Positions 27,065 to 34,702 of a DNA stretch of 64,000 nucleotides are shown here, one piece after another. How positions within the stretch are numbered: the first letter of the stretch is position 1; every line of letters starts with the position of its first letter. The translations under genes and the position numbers were made by a program. Source of the stretch: Campylobacter concisus (GTDB lineage: Bacteria; Campylobacterota; Campylobacteria; Campylobacterales; Campylobacteraceae); the NCBI RefSeq assembly GCF_003048835.2, contig NZ_CP060705.1, positions 930,001-994,000 of the forward strand, given 5' to 3'. A model generated the notes under the pieces. The model did no database searches. It saw only the letters and a program-made list of their open reading frames with translations, and was not told the origin of the DNA.

Positions 27065-27623
27065 CCCAGCTACATTTGCACTTATCCTTTTAAATTTAGC
27101 TGCATTTTTTGGTGCCACCTTTCTGCACTCGCGTGAGTTATGGCTCGCGCTTGGCTTAAATATCTATTTTTTAGAAAAACTCTATCTATTTCAGCCTCTC
27201 ACATCTATCTTTATGCACGCAGGCGCAGGTCACTTGCTCATGAATATGCTCTTTTTATACCAAGTGGGCACGATGAGCGAGCTATATCTTGGCACGAAAA
27301 GATTTATCATTTTTTATATCGTTGGTGGAGTTTTGACGCAAATTTTAAGCTTTATTTATATATATTTTGCATTTGAAAATGAGAAATTTATAAATTTAGT
27401 CGGTGCAAGCGGCGCTTTGTGTATGCTCTTTGGTATGCTGGCGACCTCGATGCTATACTCTGATAAAAAGGCGTGGTTTGGCTACTTTGCTATCGTTGTC
27501 GCCATGAGCTTTTTGCCGCTATTTATGGGCATAAATGTCGCATGGTATGCGCACTTTATAGGCTGGGGGATTGGCTGTTTGTACGCTAAATTTTACTTAA
27601 AGAGAGCAGATGAGATTTTTTGA
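27048..27623 (+). CDS. Rhomboid family intramembrane serine protease
   Basis: A 191-residue membrane protein with about six spans. Rhomboid hallmarks are HAGAGHLLMNMLFL in the second region, the catalytic Ser in VGASGALCMLFG, and the catalytic His in WYAHFIGWGIGC. It cleaves membrane-bound substrates within the bilayer. The frame is open from 27024 (TTG), but the ATG at 27048 is a better start. It overlaps the lipoprotein gene by 17 bases and the next gene by 14. Confidence 0.9.
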   Translation: MAKLSSPATFALILLNLAAFFGATFLHSRELWLALGLNIYFLEKLYLFQPLTSIFMHAGAGHLLMNMLFLYQVGTMSELYLGTKRFIIFYIVGGVLTQILSFIYIYFAFENEKFINLVGASGALCMLFGMLATSMLYSDKKAWFGYFAIVVAMSFLPLFMGINVAWYAHFIGWGIGCLYAKFYLKRADEIF

Positions 27624-28422
27624 TGAGATCTGGGACATTTTAAACGAAGGCGACGTGGGGCTTAAATTTTTAAAATTTGAGCTGTTTTACGAGAAATTTA
27701 GATCAAATTTGGATATTTGCTTTGATGAAATTTCTGCGCCAAATGAGCTAACTACCCCATGCTACACTAAATTTTGTGACGTCGTTAGTATGAAAGAGCT
27801 AAACAAAAAGGTAAAGCCAAAAGATAAAAACCTAAATTTCATCCACTCAGTCGCTCACATCGAGTTTAGTGCCATTGACATCGCGCTTGATGCTTGTTAT
27901 AGATTTAGAGGGCTCCCAAGGGAGTTTTATGAGGACTGGCTGGAGGTAGCTGAGGATGAGATCAGGCACTTTTGCATGATAGAAAATTTACTCACAAAAC
28001 AAGGCGGCAGATACGGCGAGCTAAGCGTGCATGACGGCCTTTTTATCGCACTTCAAAAGACTTCAGACAAGCTCACTAGCCGCATGGCACTGCTACCAAG
28101 ATATATGGAGGCAAACGGCCTTGACGCAAACGCTCACATCATTAAAAGGCTAGAGGGCGAGGGTGGCAATGAGGAGCTGATAAAGTGTCTAAAAGTCATC
28201 TTAAAAGAGGAAGTTTCTCACGTTTATAAGGGCGATAAGTGGTTTAAATTTGCCTGTAAAAAAGAGGGCGTCAATGAGAAAAGCTACTTTGACATCATAT
28301 TAAATTTATATCCAAATTCATTTAAAAGCATTAGAGAGATCAACGAAAAGGACCGCTTAAAGGCAGGTTTTAGCGAGGAAGAGCTTAGTTGGATAAAGAA
28401 TTTCTCAAAGGAGAGATCATGA
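27610..28422 (+). CDS. DUF455 family ferritin-like protein
   Basis: A 270-residue protein of the DUF455 family, which has a ferritin-like four-helix bundle with metal-binding Glu and His. Candidate ligands are visible: HIEFSAIDIALDA, WLEVAEDEIRHF and ILKEEVSHVYKGDKWF. The spacing of E, ExxH pairs suggests a di-iron or similar site. The molecular reaction of the family is not established to my knowledge. It overlaps the rhomboid gene by 14 bases and the phosphatase gene by 3 to 4 bases (TCATGA), so the genes are probably translated together. Confidence 0.85.
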   Translation: MRFFDEIWDILNEGDVGLKFLKFELFYEKFRSNLDICFDEISAPNELTTPCYTKFCDVVSMKELNKKVKPKDKNLNFIHSVAHIEFSAIDIALDACYRFRGLPREFYEDWLEVAEDEIRHFCMIENLLTKQGGRYGELSVHDGLFIALQKTSDKLTSRMALLPRYMEANGLDANAHIIKRLEGEGGNEELIKCLKVILKEEVSHVYKGDKWFKFACKKEGVNEKSYFDIILNLYPNSFKSIREINEKDRLKAGFSEEELSWIKNFSKERS

Positions 28423-28916
28423 GCAAAATTTACTTCATAAGGCACGCAAAAGCAGTCGATGAGAACAAAGACAGCGCAAAAGACGCTTCAAGAGAGCTTA
28501 GCCCAAAAGGAAAAGAAGACGCTAAATTTATGGCTAGCAGGCTAAAAATGTATGATGTGATGCCAGGAGCTATCTTTTCAAGTAGCGCTAAAAGAAGCGA
28601 GCAAACAGCAAAAATCATCGCTAAAACTTTAAAATTTAAAGAAAAATCCATAGAGATAAAAGATGAGCTTTACGACATAAGCTTTGAAGATCTTTTGGAG
28701 TTTGTAAGAAATTTAGATAAAAATTTAGATGAAATTTTCATCATCACGCACAATCCAAGCATAACTGAAATTTGCGAATATCTAAGCGACTCATCGATCG
28801 ATAATATCCCAACTTCAGGCATTTTTTGTATAGAGTTTGAGTGTAAATTTAAAGAACTAAAAGAGGGCAGCGCAAAAGCTTTGTTCTTTGACCACCCAAA
28901 GAAACATCAAAGATAA
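28419..28916 (+). CDS. sixA: Histidine phosphatase superfamily protein, SixA-like
   Basis: A 165-residue protein starting MSKIYFIRHAKAV, where RHA is the catalytic RHG-type motif; SSSAKRSEQTAKIIAKTL is the conserved second segment and IITHNPSI carries the second catalytic His. SixA removes phosphate from histidine phosphotransfer domains; in Campylobacter the target is unknown. The frame is open from 28389 but the ATG at 28419 follows AAGGAGAG closely. It ends the four-gene run. Confidence 0.85.
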   Translation: MSKIYFIRHAKAVDENKDSAKDASRELSPKGKEDAKFMASRLKMYDVMPGAIFSSSAKRSEQTAKIIAKTLKFKEKSIEIKDELYDISFEDLLEFVRNLDKNLDEIFIITHNPSITEICEYLSDSSIDNIPTSGIFCIEFECKFKELKEGSAKALFFDHPKKHQR

Positions 28917-29402
28917 GTTTTAGAAAAAATCGCAAATTCATTTATTGTGATCTGACACAGGCATAAAGATTTGATTTTTCAAATGCAAGTTTTGCTTTTG
29001 AACCAAAAACATTTTCTACTCAAATTTTAAAATTTATCACTCCAATTCAAATTCATATTACCAATTTTTAAAATTTAACCATTTCAAGTTCAAAACACCA
29101 AACATAAAAACAAATTTAAAATCAACCATAACTGCAATGCCAAAATATGATAAAAGGTAAAATGCAAGGTATTTTATATATTTTGTATTGAAAACTGTAA
29201 TTTTCAAATTGATATTTTAAAATCTTTATTCTGCTCTTTTAAAAGTTTTAAATGACTATATTTGGCTATATTTTGCATTTTATCTTTTGTGTGATCTAAA
29301 TTTATCCATTAAATTTGGTGTAAAAATATTTGTAAGAAAATTAGTTAAATTTTACACTTTTTCAAAAATTGTGAAATTTACATTTATCTTATACATAACT
29401 TA

Positions 29403-29580
29403 AAATTTGATCTACCCTATTTTGAAAATGGCGAGCGAGAGTTACCTTGAGCGCTTGTGCTTCTTGCTCTAAAAAGTAGCACGACCTTGAAAAGCCGCGA
29501 TAAATGTAAATAAAGCACTTGCTCAAGCTGGCATTTTGGAGGCAAATTTAATCCAAAGCGAGTGTTTTTCCAAAAAACTG
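29403..29580 (+). pseudogene. Remnant of a NodT/TolC-type outer-membrane efflux gene
   Basis: Plus-strand DNA here is clearly related to the intact tolC-like gene on the minus strand at 31240-31400. The frame starting at 29497 reads AINVNKALAQAGILEANLI against AINVNKALAQAGVLQANFI in the intact protein; only a handful of base changes are seen over about 70 bases (29487-29558). Upstream the similarity goes on with stops and frame changes: SYLERL matches SYLDEL, and the segment before the conserved piece is shifted. No start, lipoprotein signal or C-terminal part was found. It corresponds to roughly residues 40-100 of the 451-residue protein and points opposite to it. Confidence 0.8.
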
Positions 29581-29596
29581 ATAAGGTGATCATGTG

Positions 29597-29811
29597 CGTG
29601 CTAAATTTAAGAGCAGTAAAATAAGAATAATGCATGATTTTTGTTCTTGTGCGCCAAATATTGAAATTGCGCGTTAAATTTTGGAGTAAGGGGTTAATTT
29701 TGCCATTCAAATGCAACTTATAAAACTAAAAAATTGTTTTTGTATGTCAAAGAGTTGTCTTTTGCGTTAAATTTTTAGATTTGAGCGATCTTTCGTGCTA
29801 AATTTAAGAGC
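29597..29811. repeat. 18-base direct repeat pair
   Basis: The sequence CGTGCTAAATTTAAGAGC occurs at 29597-29614 and again at 29794-29811, identical and 197 bases apart. Flanks are similar in style but not identical. Part of the motif (CTAAATTTA) is common in this genome, so chance or shared ancestry are both possible. Confidence 0.5.
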
Positions 29812-29873
29812 TAGTATTTAAATTTAGCGCGAAAACACGCCTGAAAACTATTTTTAAAGATAAAGTGCGTGAA

Positions 29874-30182
29874 TTAAATTTTATCGTTAAAAAGTGTGCG
29901 GATATCTAGTGTATAGTTTTTGGGCATAAAGATCGGTGAGTCTAAAATTTCAAGCACGCCGTCATCAAATGAGAGAAATTCCACTACTCTTTGGCGCTTG
30001 TTATTGGTTTTTATGCTCATATCAGCTAGGCGCACTATCTTTACGATCTGCATTTTATCTGCCGTCCATTCACAAAAAGCTAGAAATTTAGAGTCCTTTG
30101 AAAACAAAAAGCAAGCGGACGCTCTATCGCTAAGTAAAATTTGCTCGCAGTTAGCACCATTTGTGTTTAAATTTTGATCCAA
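29874..30182 (-). CDS. Unrecognised 102-residue protein downstream of tolC
   Basis: I do not recognise it. There is no signal peptide or membrane span. It contains alternating hydrophobic/charged stretches (SACFLFSKDSKFLAFCEWTADKMQIVKIVRLADMSI) that look like a small beta-rich fold. It overlaps the end of the tolC-like gene by 16 bases on the same strand, so it belongs to the macAB-tolC transcript if real. Function in the efflux system is only a guess from position. Four Cys-containing spots show no metal motif. Confidence 0.55.
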   Translation of the reverse strand: MDQNLNTNGANCEQILLSDRASACFLFSKDSKFLAFCEWTADKMQIVKIVRLADMSIKTNNKRQRVVEFLSFDDGVLEILDSPIFMPKNYTLDIRTLFNDKI

Positions 30183-31522
30183 TTAAATTTGCCAGCCATC
30201 GCTTTATAAATATTTAGCTCATCTTGCAAAAGCGTGTATTTTGCTTTTAGTAACCCTATTTTGGCCTCTAGTTCGCTATTTTTAGCCTCTAAAAACTGCT
30301 TTAGTTCTACCTTTCCGTAAGAGTATTTTAGCTCGTAAATTTTTGAAATTTCCTCGTAGTTTTTTATCTGCTCTTGGTAGTTTGTAAGTAGTGCTTCGTC
30401 ATTTAAGTAGCCTTTGTAAAATGCGTCTATCTCGTTTAATGCGCTATTTAGTGTGCTTATGTAGTTTAGCTTTGCAAGCTCAAAATTCGCCTCGCTAACC
30501 TTTAAATTTGACTTTAGCTTGTGGTAGTTTAAAAATGGCAAATTCAAAGCGATGTTGCCATTTAGAAATTTAAGACTGAAAGCTTCCTCTTTTTTGTTGG
30601 TGCTGCTTTTGAGGCTGGCTCCTAGCGTGATGGTCGGATAGAACTCTTTTTGGCTCGCTTTGTAGTTTAAGATGCCCTCTTCTATGCGGTAAATGGCCGC
30701 TCTTAGATCAGGTCGGTTTGCTATGGTGCTTGTTGGCACATCCAGATCAACACCCACTCTTTTAACTGGACTTAGTGTGAGACCTTCAAATTTAAGCTCA
30801 AATTCTGGCCTCTCATTTAGCAAAATCCTAAGCGTTTTTTTAGCATTCACAAGCTCTTTTTTGGCACTTTCTATCTTATTTTGAGCGTTTAGTTGCTGTG
30901 AGTTTATCTGCTTTAGACTTAGCGCCTCCTCTTTGCCAAGCTCAAATTTAAGCCCAACTATCTTATTTAGCTCATTATAAATTTCTAAAATTTGCTCATA
31001 AGTTTTTATGCTCTCGTTTAGATATAAAATTTGAAAATAAGCGTCTGCTACGGAGTTTATGACGCTTAGTTTGCTAGCTTCCAGATCAAATTTGCTAGCA
31101 TCTGCTTCAAACATCGCTGCGTCTTTGCTGTTCGCTAGCTTTTGCCAAAGGTCAAGCTCGTAGCTAAGCCCTATGCTTGAGCCAAAACTTCTACTAGAAG
31201 CGCCGCCCTCTTTTATGTTTTTGCTACTTCCGGCCTCAAAACCAGCATTAAAGCTTGGGATGAAATTTGCCTGCAAAACGCCAGCTTGAGCGAGCGCTTT
31301 ATTTACATTTATCGCAGCTTTTGCAAGGTCGGTGTTGTTTTTAAGCGCAAGCGCTACAAGCTCATCAAGATAGCTTTGCTCATACTGCTTCCACCAAGAA
31401 GTGTCTAAATTTAGCTCACGGCTGGCGTTATCTTCAAGTAAAATTTGCTTGTAGTTTTCATCTATATTTTTAACAGCGCAACCGCTTAAAACGAGCACTA
31501 AAGCTAGGCTTAGAAATTTCAT
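30167..31522 (-). CDS. Outer-membrane efflux lipoprotein, NodT/TolC family
   Basis: A 451-residue TolC-like channel. The start MKFLSLALVLVLSGCAVKNID is a lipoprotein signal with Cys 15, and two repeats of the outer-membrane efflux family are visible (from about NKALAQAGVLQANFIPSFNAGFE and from about RPDLRAAIYRIEEGILNYKASQKEFYPTITLGASL). The frame opens at 31543, but the ATG at 31522 follows GGGAGTAAT and gives a normal signal. It starts just after the macB stop. It should complete MacAB as a three-part exporter across the envelope. A decayed copy lies 0.6 kb downstream. Confidence 0.9.
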   Translation of the reverse strand: MKFLSLALVLVLSGCAVKNIDENYKQILLEDNASRELNLDTSWWKQYEQSYLDELVALALKNNTDLAKAAINVNKALAQAGVLQANFIPSFNAGFEAGSSKNIKEGGASSRSFGSSIGLSYELDLWQKLANSKDAAMFEADASKFDLEASKLSVINSVADAYFQILYLNESIKTYEQILEIYNELNKIVGLKFELGKEEALSLKQINSQQLNAQNKIESAKKELVNAKKTLRILLNERPEFELKFEGLTLSPVKRVGVDLDVPTSTIANRPDLRAAIYRIEEGILNYKASQKEFYPTITLGASLKSSTNKKEEAFSLKFLNGNIALNLPFLNYHKLKSNLKVSEANFELAKLNYISTLNSALNEIDAFYKGYLNDEALLTNYQEQIKNYEEISKIYELKYSYGKVELKQFLEAKNSELEAKIGLLKAKYTLLQDELNIYKAMAGKFNWIKI

Positions 31523-31523
31523 A

Positions 31524-33452
31524 TTACTCCCTTGAAAGCGCATCTATTGGATTTAGTTTTGAGGCGTTTTTGGCAGGCATGTAGCCAAAGATGATGCCAA
31601 TCGCCATCGATGTGACAAGTGCAAGCACGATCGAGCCGTTTGAAAAGATCATGCTAAAGCCGTTTAAGAAGTTGTTAAAGATGTAGCCTATCGCGTAGGA
31701 TAGGACGATGCCGATGGCTCCGCCGATAAGGCAAAGTAGCACCGCCTCTATCAAAAACTGCTGCAAGATGTTGCTCTGTCTGGCTCCGATCGCCATTTTT
31801 ATGCCTATCTCTTTGGTGCGCTCGGTGACTGAGACTAGCATGATATTCATGACGCCTATACCCCCAACTACGAGCGAAACGACGGCTATGCTTGAGATGA
31901 GAAGGCGCATGGTTGAGATGGTCTCTTCGATCGTTTGCTTGATACTGTCTGAGTTTCTTGTAAAAAAATCCTTTTTGCCGTGCTTGATCTCTAAAAGCTC
32001 GCTTAGGCTCTTTTCGGCGATTTGCGCATTGACGCCCTCATTTACTTTGGCGGTGACCGAGCTTATAAATTTATCTCCAGTGACCTTGTTTAGCACGGTC
32101 GTGTATGGAGCGTAAATTTTAAGCGTGCTTGAATCGCCCATCTTAAAATCATCCTTTTGCAAAACGCCGATAATGCGAAGTGGCTTTTTGTTAAAAAGTA
32201 TGATCTTGCCGATAGGATCATCATTTTTAAAGATGCTATTTTTGGTGTTTTGATCGATTAGTGCGACTGAAGCTGAGTTTAAAACCTCGTCATCATCGTA
32301 AATTCTGCCCTCTTCTAGCTTTAGCCCATTTACGTCAAAGCTCCCTACCCCACCGCCTTTTAAGCTCGCACTTAGCGAGATATTTTCATAAGTTAGCACG
32401 CCTGAGGTGCTTGTATTTGGCGTGACTGAGTCTAAAAAGGACTGCTTAGCAAGCATGTTTGCATCGCTTATGGAGAGCGTTTTTACCTTGCCTGAGAGCA
32501 TATCGCCAAAGCCTTTACCAGGCATGATATCGATCGTGTTTGTGCCGATCTTTCTGATACCAGCTAAAATTTGCTCCTGCGAGCCTTTGCCAAGGGCTAC
32601 GACGCTAATTACCGCTGTAATGCCAATTATAATGCCAAGCATCGTTAAAAGCGATCTTAGTTTGTGCGCTAGCATCGCATTTACCGACATTTTAAAGCTC
32701 TCTATGAGCTGGTCTTTATAGTAGGTAAATTTGCTCTTTTCTGGCTGAGTTTGCTTTTTGGCCTCAAAAATTTCACTATTTTTTACATTATCACTTACGA
32801 TGTTACCATCTTTTATCTCGATCACTCTACTCGCATACTCTGCGATCTTTGGGTCGTGCGTGACGATGATAATGGTGTGGCCTTTTTTGTAAAGATCAAC
32901 TAAAATTTCCATCACCCTTAACCCACTTTTGCTATCAAGCGCGCCAGTTGGCTCATCAGCCAAGATGATCTCGCCGCCATTCATAAGCGCCCTTGCTATG
33001 GAGACCCTTTGCTGTTGTCCGCCTGAGAGTTTATTTGGTAAATTTTTCGCTTTTTCGCTAAGTCCAAGCGAGCCAAGAAGCTCATTAGCTCTTTTCTCTC
33101 GCTCGCTCTTGTTTGCACCTGCGTAGATGCTTGGCAGCGCCACATTTTCAAGAGCATTCATCGTGCTAAGCAGGTTATATCTTTGAAAGATAAAGCCAAA
33201 TTTATCTCGTCTAAGTTTAGCAAGTGCGTCGCTATCAAATTTTGATATGTCTTTGCCATCAAGCAGATACTGCCCACCACTTGGGCTATCAAGGCAGCCA
33301 AGGATGTTCATCAGGGTTGATTTGCCAGAGCCAGACTGACCGATGATGGCTATAAACTCACCCTTTTTTATCTCTAAATTTATGCCATGCAGGATCTCTA
33401 TCTCATTGTCGCCTAGCTTAAAGCTTTTAGTGATGTTTTTTAGGCTTATCAC
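31524..33452 (-). CDS. macB: Macrolide-type efflux ABC transporter MacB
   Basis: A 642-residue fusion of an ABC ATPase and an FtsX-like permease. ATPase motifs: Walker A GQSGSGKSTL, signature LSGGQQQRVSIARALM, Walker B ILADEPTGALDS and the His-loop VTHDP. A membrane span at about residue 270 (LRSLLTMLGIIIGITAVISVVALG) is followed by a periplasmic domain and three more spans after about residue 520. It abuts macA and tolC on the same strand. Substrate may be macrolides, peptides or siderophores; sequence does not tell. Confidence 0.92.
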   Translation of the reverse strand: MISLKNITKSFKLGDNEIEILHGINLEIKKGEFIAIIGQSGSGKSTLMNILGCLDSPSGGQYLLDGKDISKFDSDALAKLRRDKFGFIFQRYNLLSTMNALENVALPSIYAGANKSEREKRANELLGSLGLSEKAKNLPNKLSGGQQQRVSIARALMNGGEIILADEPTGALDSKSGLRVMEILVDLYKKGHTIIIVTHDPKIAEYASRVIEIKDGNIVSDNVKNSEIFEAKKQTQPEKSKFTYYKDQLIESFKMSVNAMLAHKLRSLLTMLGIIIGITAVISVVALGKGSQEQILAGIRKIGTNTIDIMPGKGFGDMLSGKVKTLSISDANMLAKQSFLDSVTPNTSTSGVLTYENISLSASLKGGGVGSFDVNGLKLEEGRIYDDDEVLNSASVALIDQNTKNSIFKNDDPIGKIILFNKKPLRIIGVLQKDDFKMGDSSTLKIYAPYTTVLNKVTGDKFISSVTAKVNEGVNAQIAEKSLSELLEIKHGKKDFFTRNSDSIKQTIEETISTMRLLISSIAVVSLVVGGIGVMNIMLVSVTERTKEIGIKMAIGARQSNILQQFLIEAVLLCLIGGAIGIVLSYAIGYIFNNFLNGFSMIFSNGSIVLALVTSMAIGIIFGYMPAKNASKLNPIDALSRE

Positions 33453-34649
33453 TTAAAACTTCTTATGTTCTTTTGCGATCATCTTAGCGATCTCGCTTGA
33501 TGAGCCTTGAGATGTGATGATCTCATCGCCTTCGTTTATACCGCTGATGATCTGTGTATCGAGATTGTCTTTTATGCCAGTTTTGACCGCTGTTTTTACT
33601 GGCTTGCCATCTTTTAGCAGATAGACAAAAGTGCCGTTTTCATCTTTTTTGATGCCGATGCTTGGTACGATGATGGCGTCCTCGACGTTTGCTATTAAAA
33701 GCTCATTTTGTGTGGTCATGCCTATTCTTAAAATACCATCTTTATTATCAACGATGCTTTGCGCGTAGTAATAAACCGCCGAGCTGCTGCTTGAGCTACT
33801 TGAGTATGAAGACTTACTGCTGCTACTTGAGCCGTAGCTACCATCACTTAGTGTGGTAAGCCCCGGGTCGATCGAGCTAACAGTCGTTTGAAATTTCTTC
33901 GTTGGCTCAGAGAGGATCGAGTACTCAACAGGCGTGCCGACTTTGATCTTTGTGATGTCGCCTTCTGCTATTTGCATCTTCATCTTTACATGGCTAAGAT
34001 TAGCGATATTTACGATAGTTGGCGTAGTTTGGTTGGCATTTACAGTCTGACCCTCCTCAACTTGCACGCTTACAACAGTGCCGTCTCTTGGAGCGGTGAT
34101 CTTTGTGTAGCCTAAATTTATCTTAGCGGTGCTTAGCTCGATATTTGTCTGCTTGATCTGCGCTTCAAGCTCTTTTATCTTTGCGCTATTTGCACTATAT
34201 GTGTTTTTTGCGCTTTCAAATTCTTGCTTTGAGGTGGCATTTTTGGCAAAAAGTGCATTTTCTCTATCAAACTGCGTTTTAGCGATATTTAGAGCCACTT
34301 TTGCGCTTTCTAGCTGGGCTTTGTAGATGGCAAGCTGAGCTTCTTTATTATCGATGCTATTTTGCTGGGTTGAGCTATCGATACTTGCGATCATATCGCC
34401 CTTTTTTACCTGATCTCCAAGCTTAACATAGAGCTTTTTTATCTGACCGCTCACCTGAGCTCCCACGTCGATTAGCTCGGTGGCGAAAATTTCTCCAGTC
34501 GCATCGACCTTTTTGCTAAATGAGCCCTTCTTTGCCTTTTTGGTGATAAACTCCACCTTTTCATCTTTTGCCTTAAAAAATTTATCGTAGGCAAAGTATC
34601 CACCGACGCCTAAAATAAGCAGGATTATTAAAATTTTAGTTTTTTTCAT
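33453..34649 (-). CDS. macA: Periplasmic adaptor protein MacA
   Basis: A 398-residue membrane-fusion protein with an N-terminal anchor (residues 5-20), a lipoyl-like start (VGAQVSGQIKKLYVKLGDQVKKGDMIASID), a long helical hairpin (about residues 95-175) and a second lipoyl half (TKITAPRDGTVVSVQVEEGQTVNANQ). Around residues 275-297 lies a Ser-rich insert followed by AVYYYA; a flexible Ser-rich loop at this place is seen in several MacA proteins. First gene of macA-macB-tolC. uvrD lies 53 bases upstream on the same strand. Confidence 0.92.
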   Translation of the reverse strand: MKKTKILIILLILGVGGYFAYDKFFKAKDEKVEFITKKAKKGSFSKKVDATGEIFATELIDVGAQVSGQIKKLYVKLGDQVKKGDMIASIDSSTQQNSIDNKEAQLAIYKAQLESAKVALNIAKTQFDRENALFAKNATSKQEFESAKNTYSANSAKIKELEAQIKQTNIELSTAKINLGYTKITAPRDGTVVSVQVEEGQTVNANQTTPTIVNIANLSHVKMKMQIAEGDITKIKVGTPVEYSILSEPTKKFQTTVSSIDPGLTTLSDGSYGSSSSSKSSYSSSSSSSSAVYYYAQSIVDNKDGILRIGMTTQNELLIANVEDAIIVPSIGIKKDENGTFVYLLKDGKPVKTAVKTGIKDNLDTQIISGINEGDEIITSQGSSSEIAKMIAKEHKKF

Positions 34650-34702
34650 CGCTTCTCTTTGTAAAAAATTGGTAAATTCTACTTCACAAGAGTAAATACT
34701 CT

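Larger units (their letters stand above)
28917..29873. other. 957-base gene-poor decay region
   Basis: Between sixA (+) and a small minus-strand gene. The first 480 bases are very AT-rich and hold nothing I can support. From about 29403 to 29580 a broken copy of the tolC-like gene is visible on the plus strand. The last part contains an 18-base direct repeat. The pattern looks like remains of a duplicated or transferred efflux locus. Confidence 0.6.

Noticed and set aside
29417-29716. Minus-strand open frame of 99 codons
   Set aside because: It runs opposite to the tolC-like pseudogene and its product shows no family pattern; it is an antisense shadow of decayed coding DNA.
33780-33840. Ser-rich codon run in macA as a slippage-prone repeat
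   Set aside because: The codons are mixed (AGC, AGT, TCA, TCT, TCG), with no long mononucleotide or simple repeat, so phase variation is unlikely.
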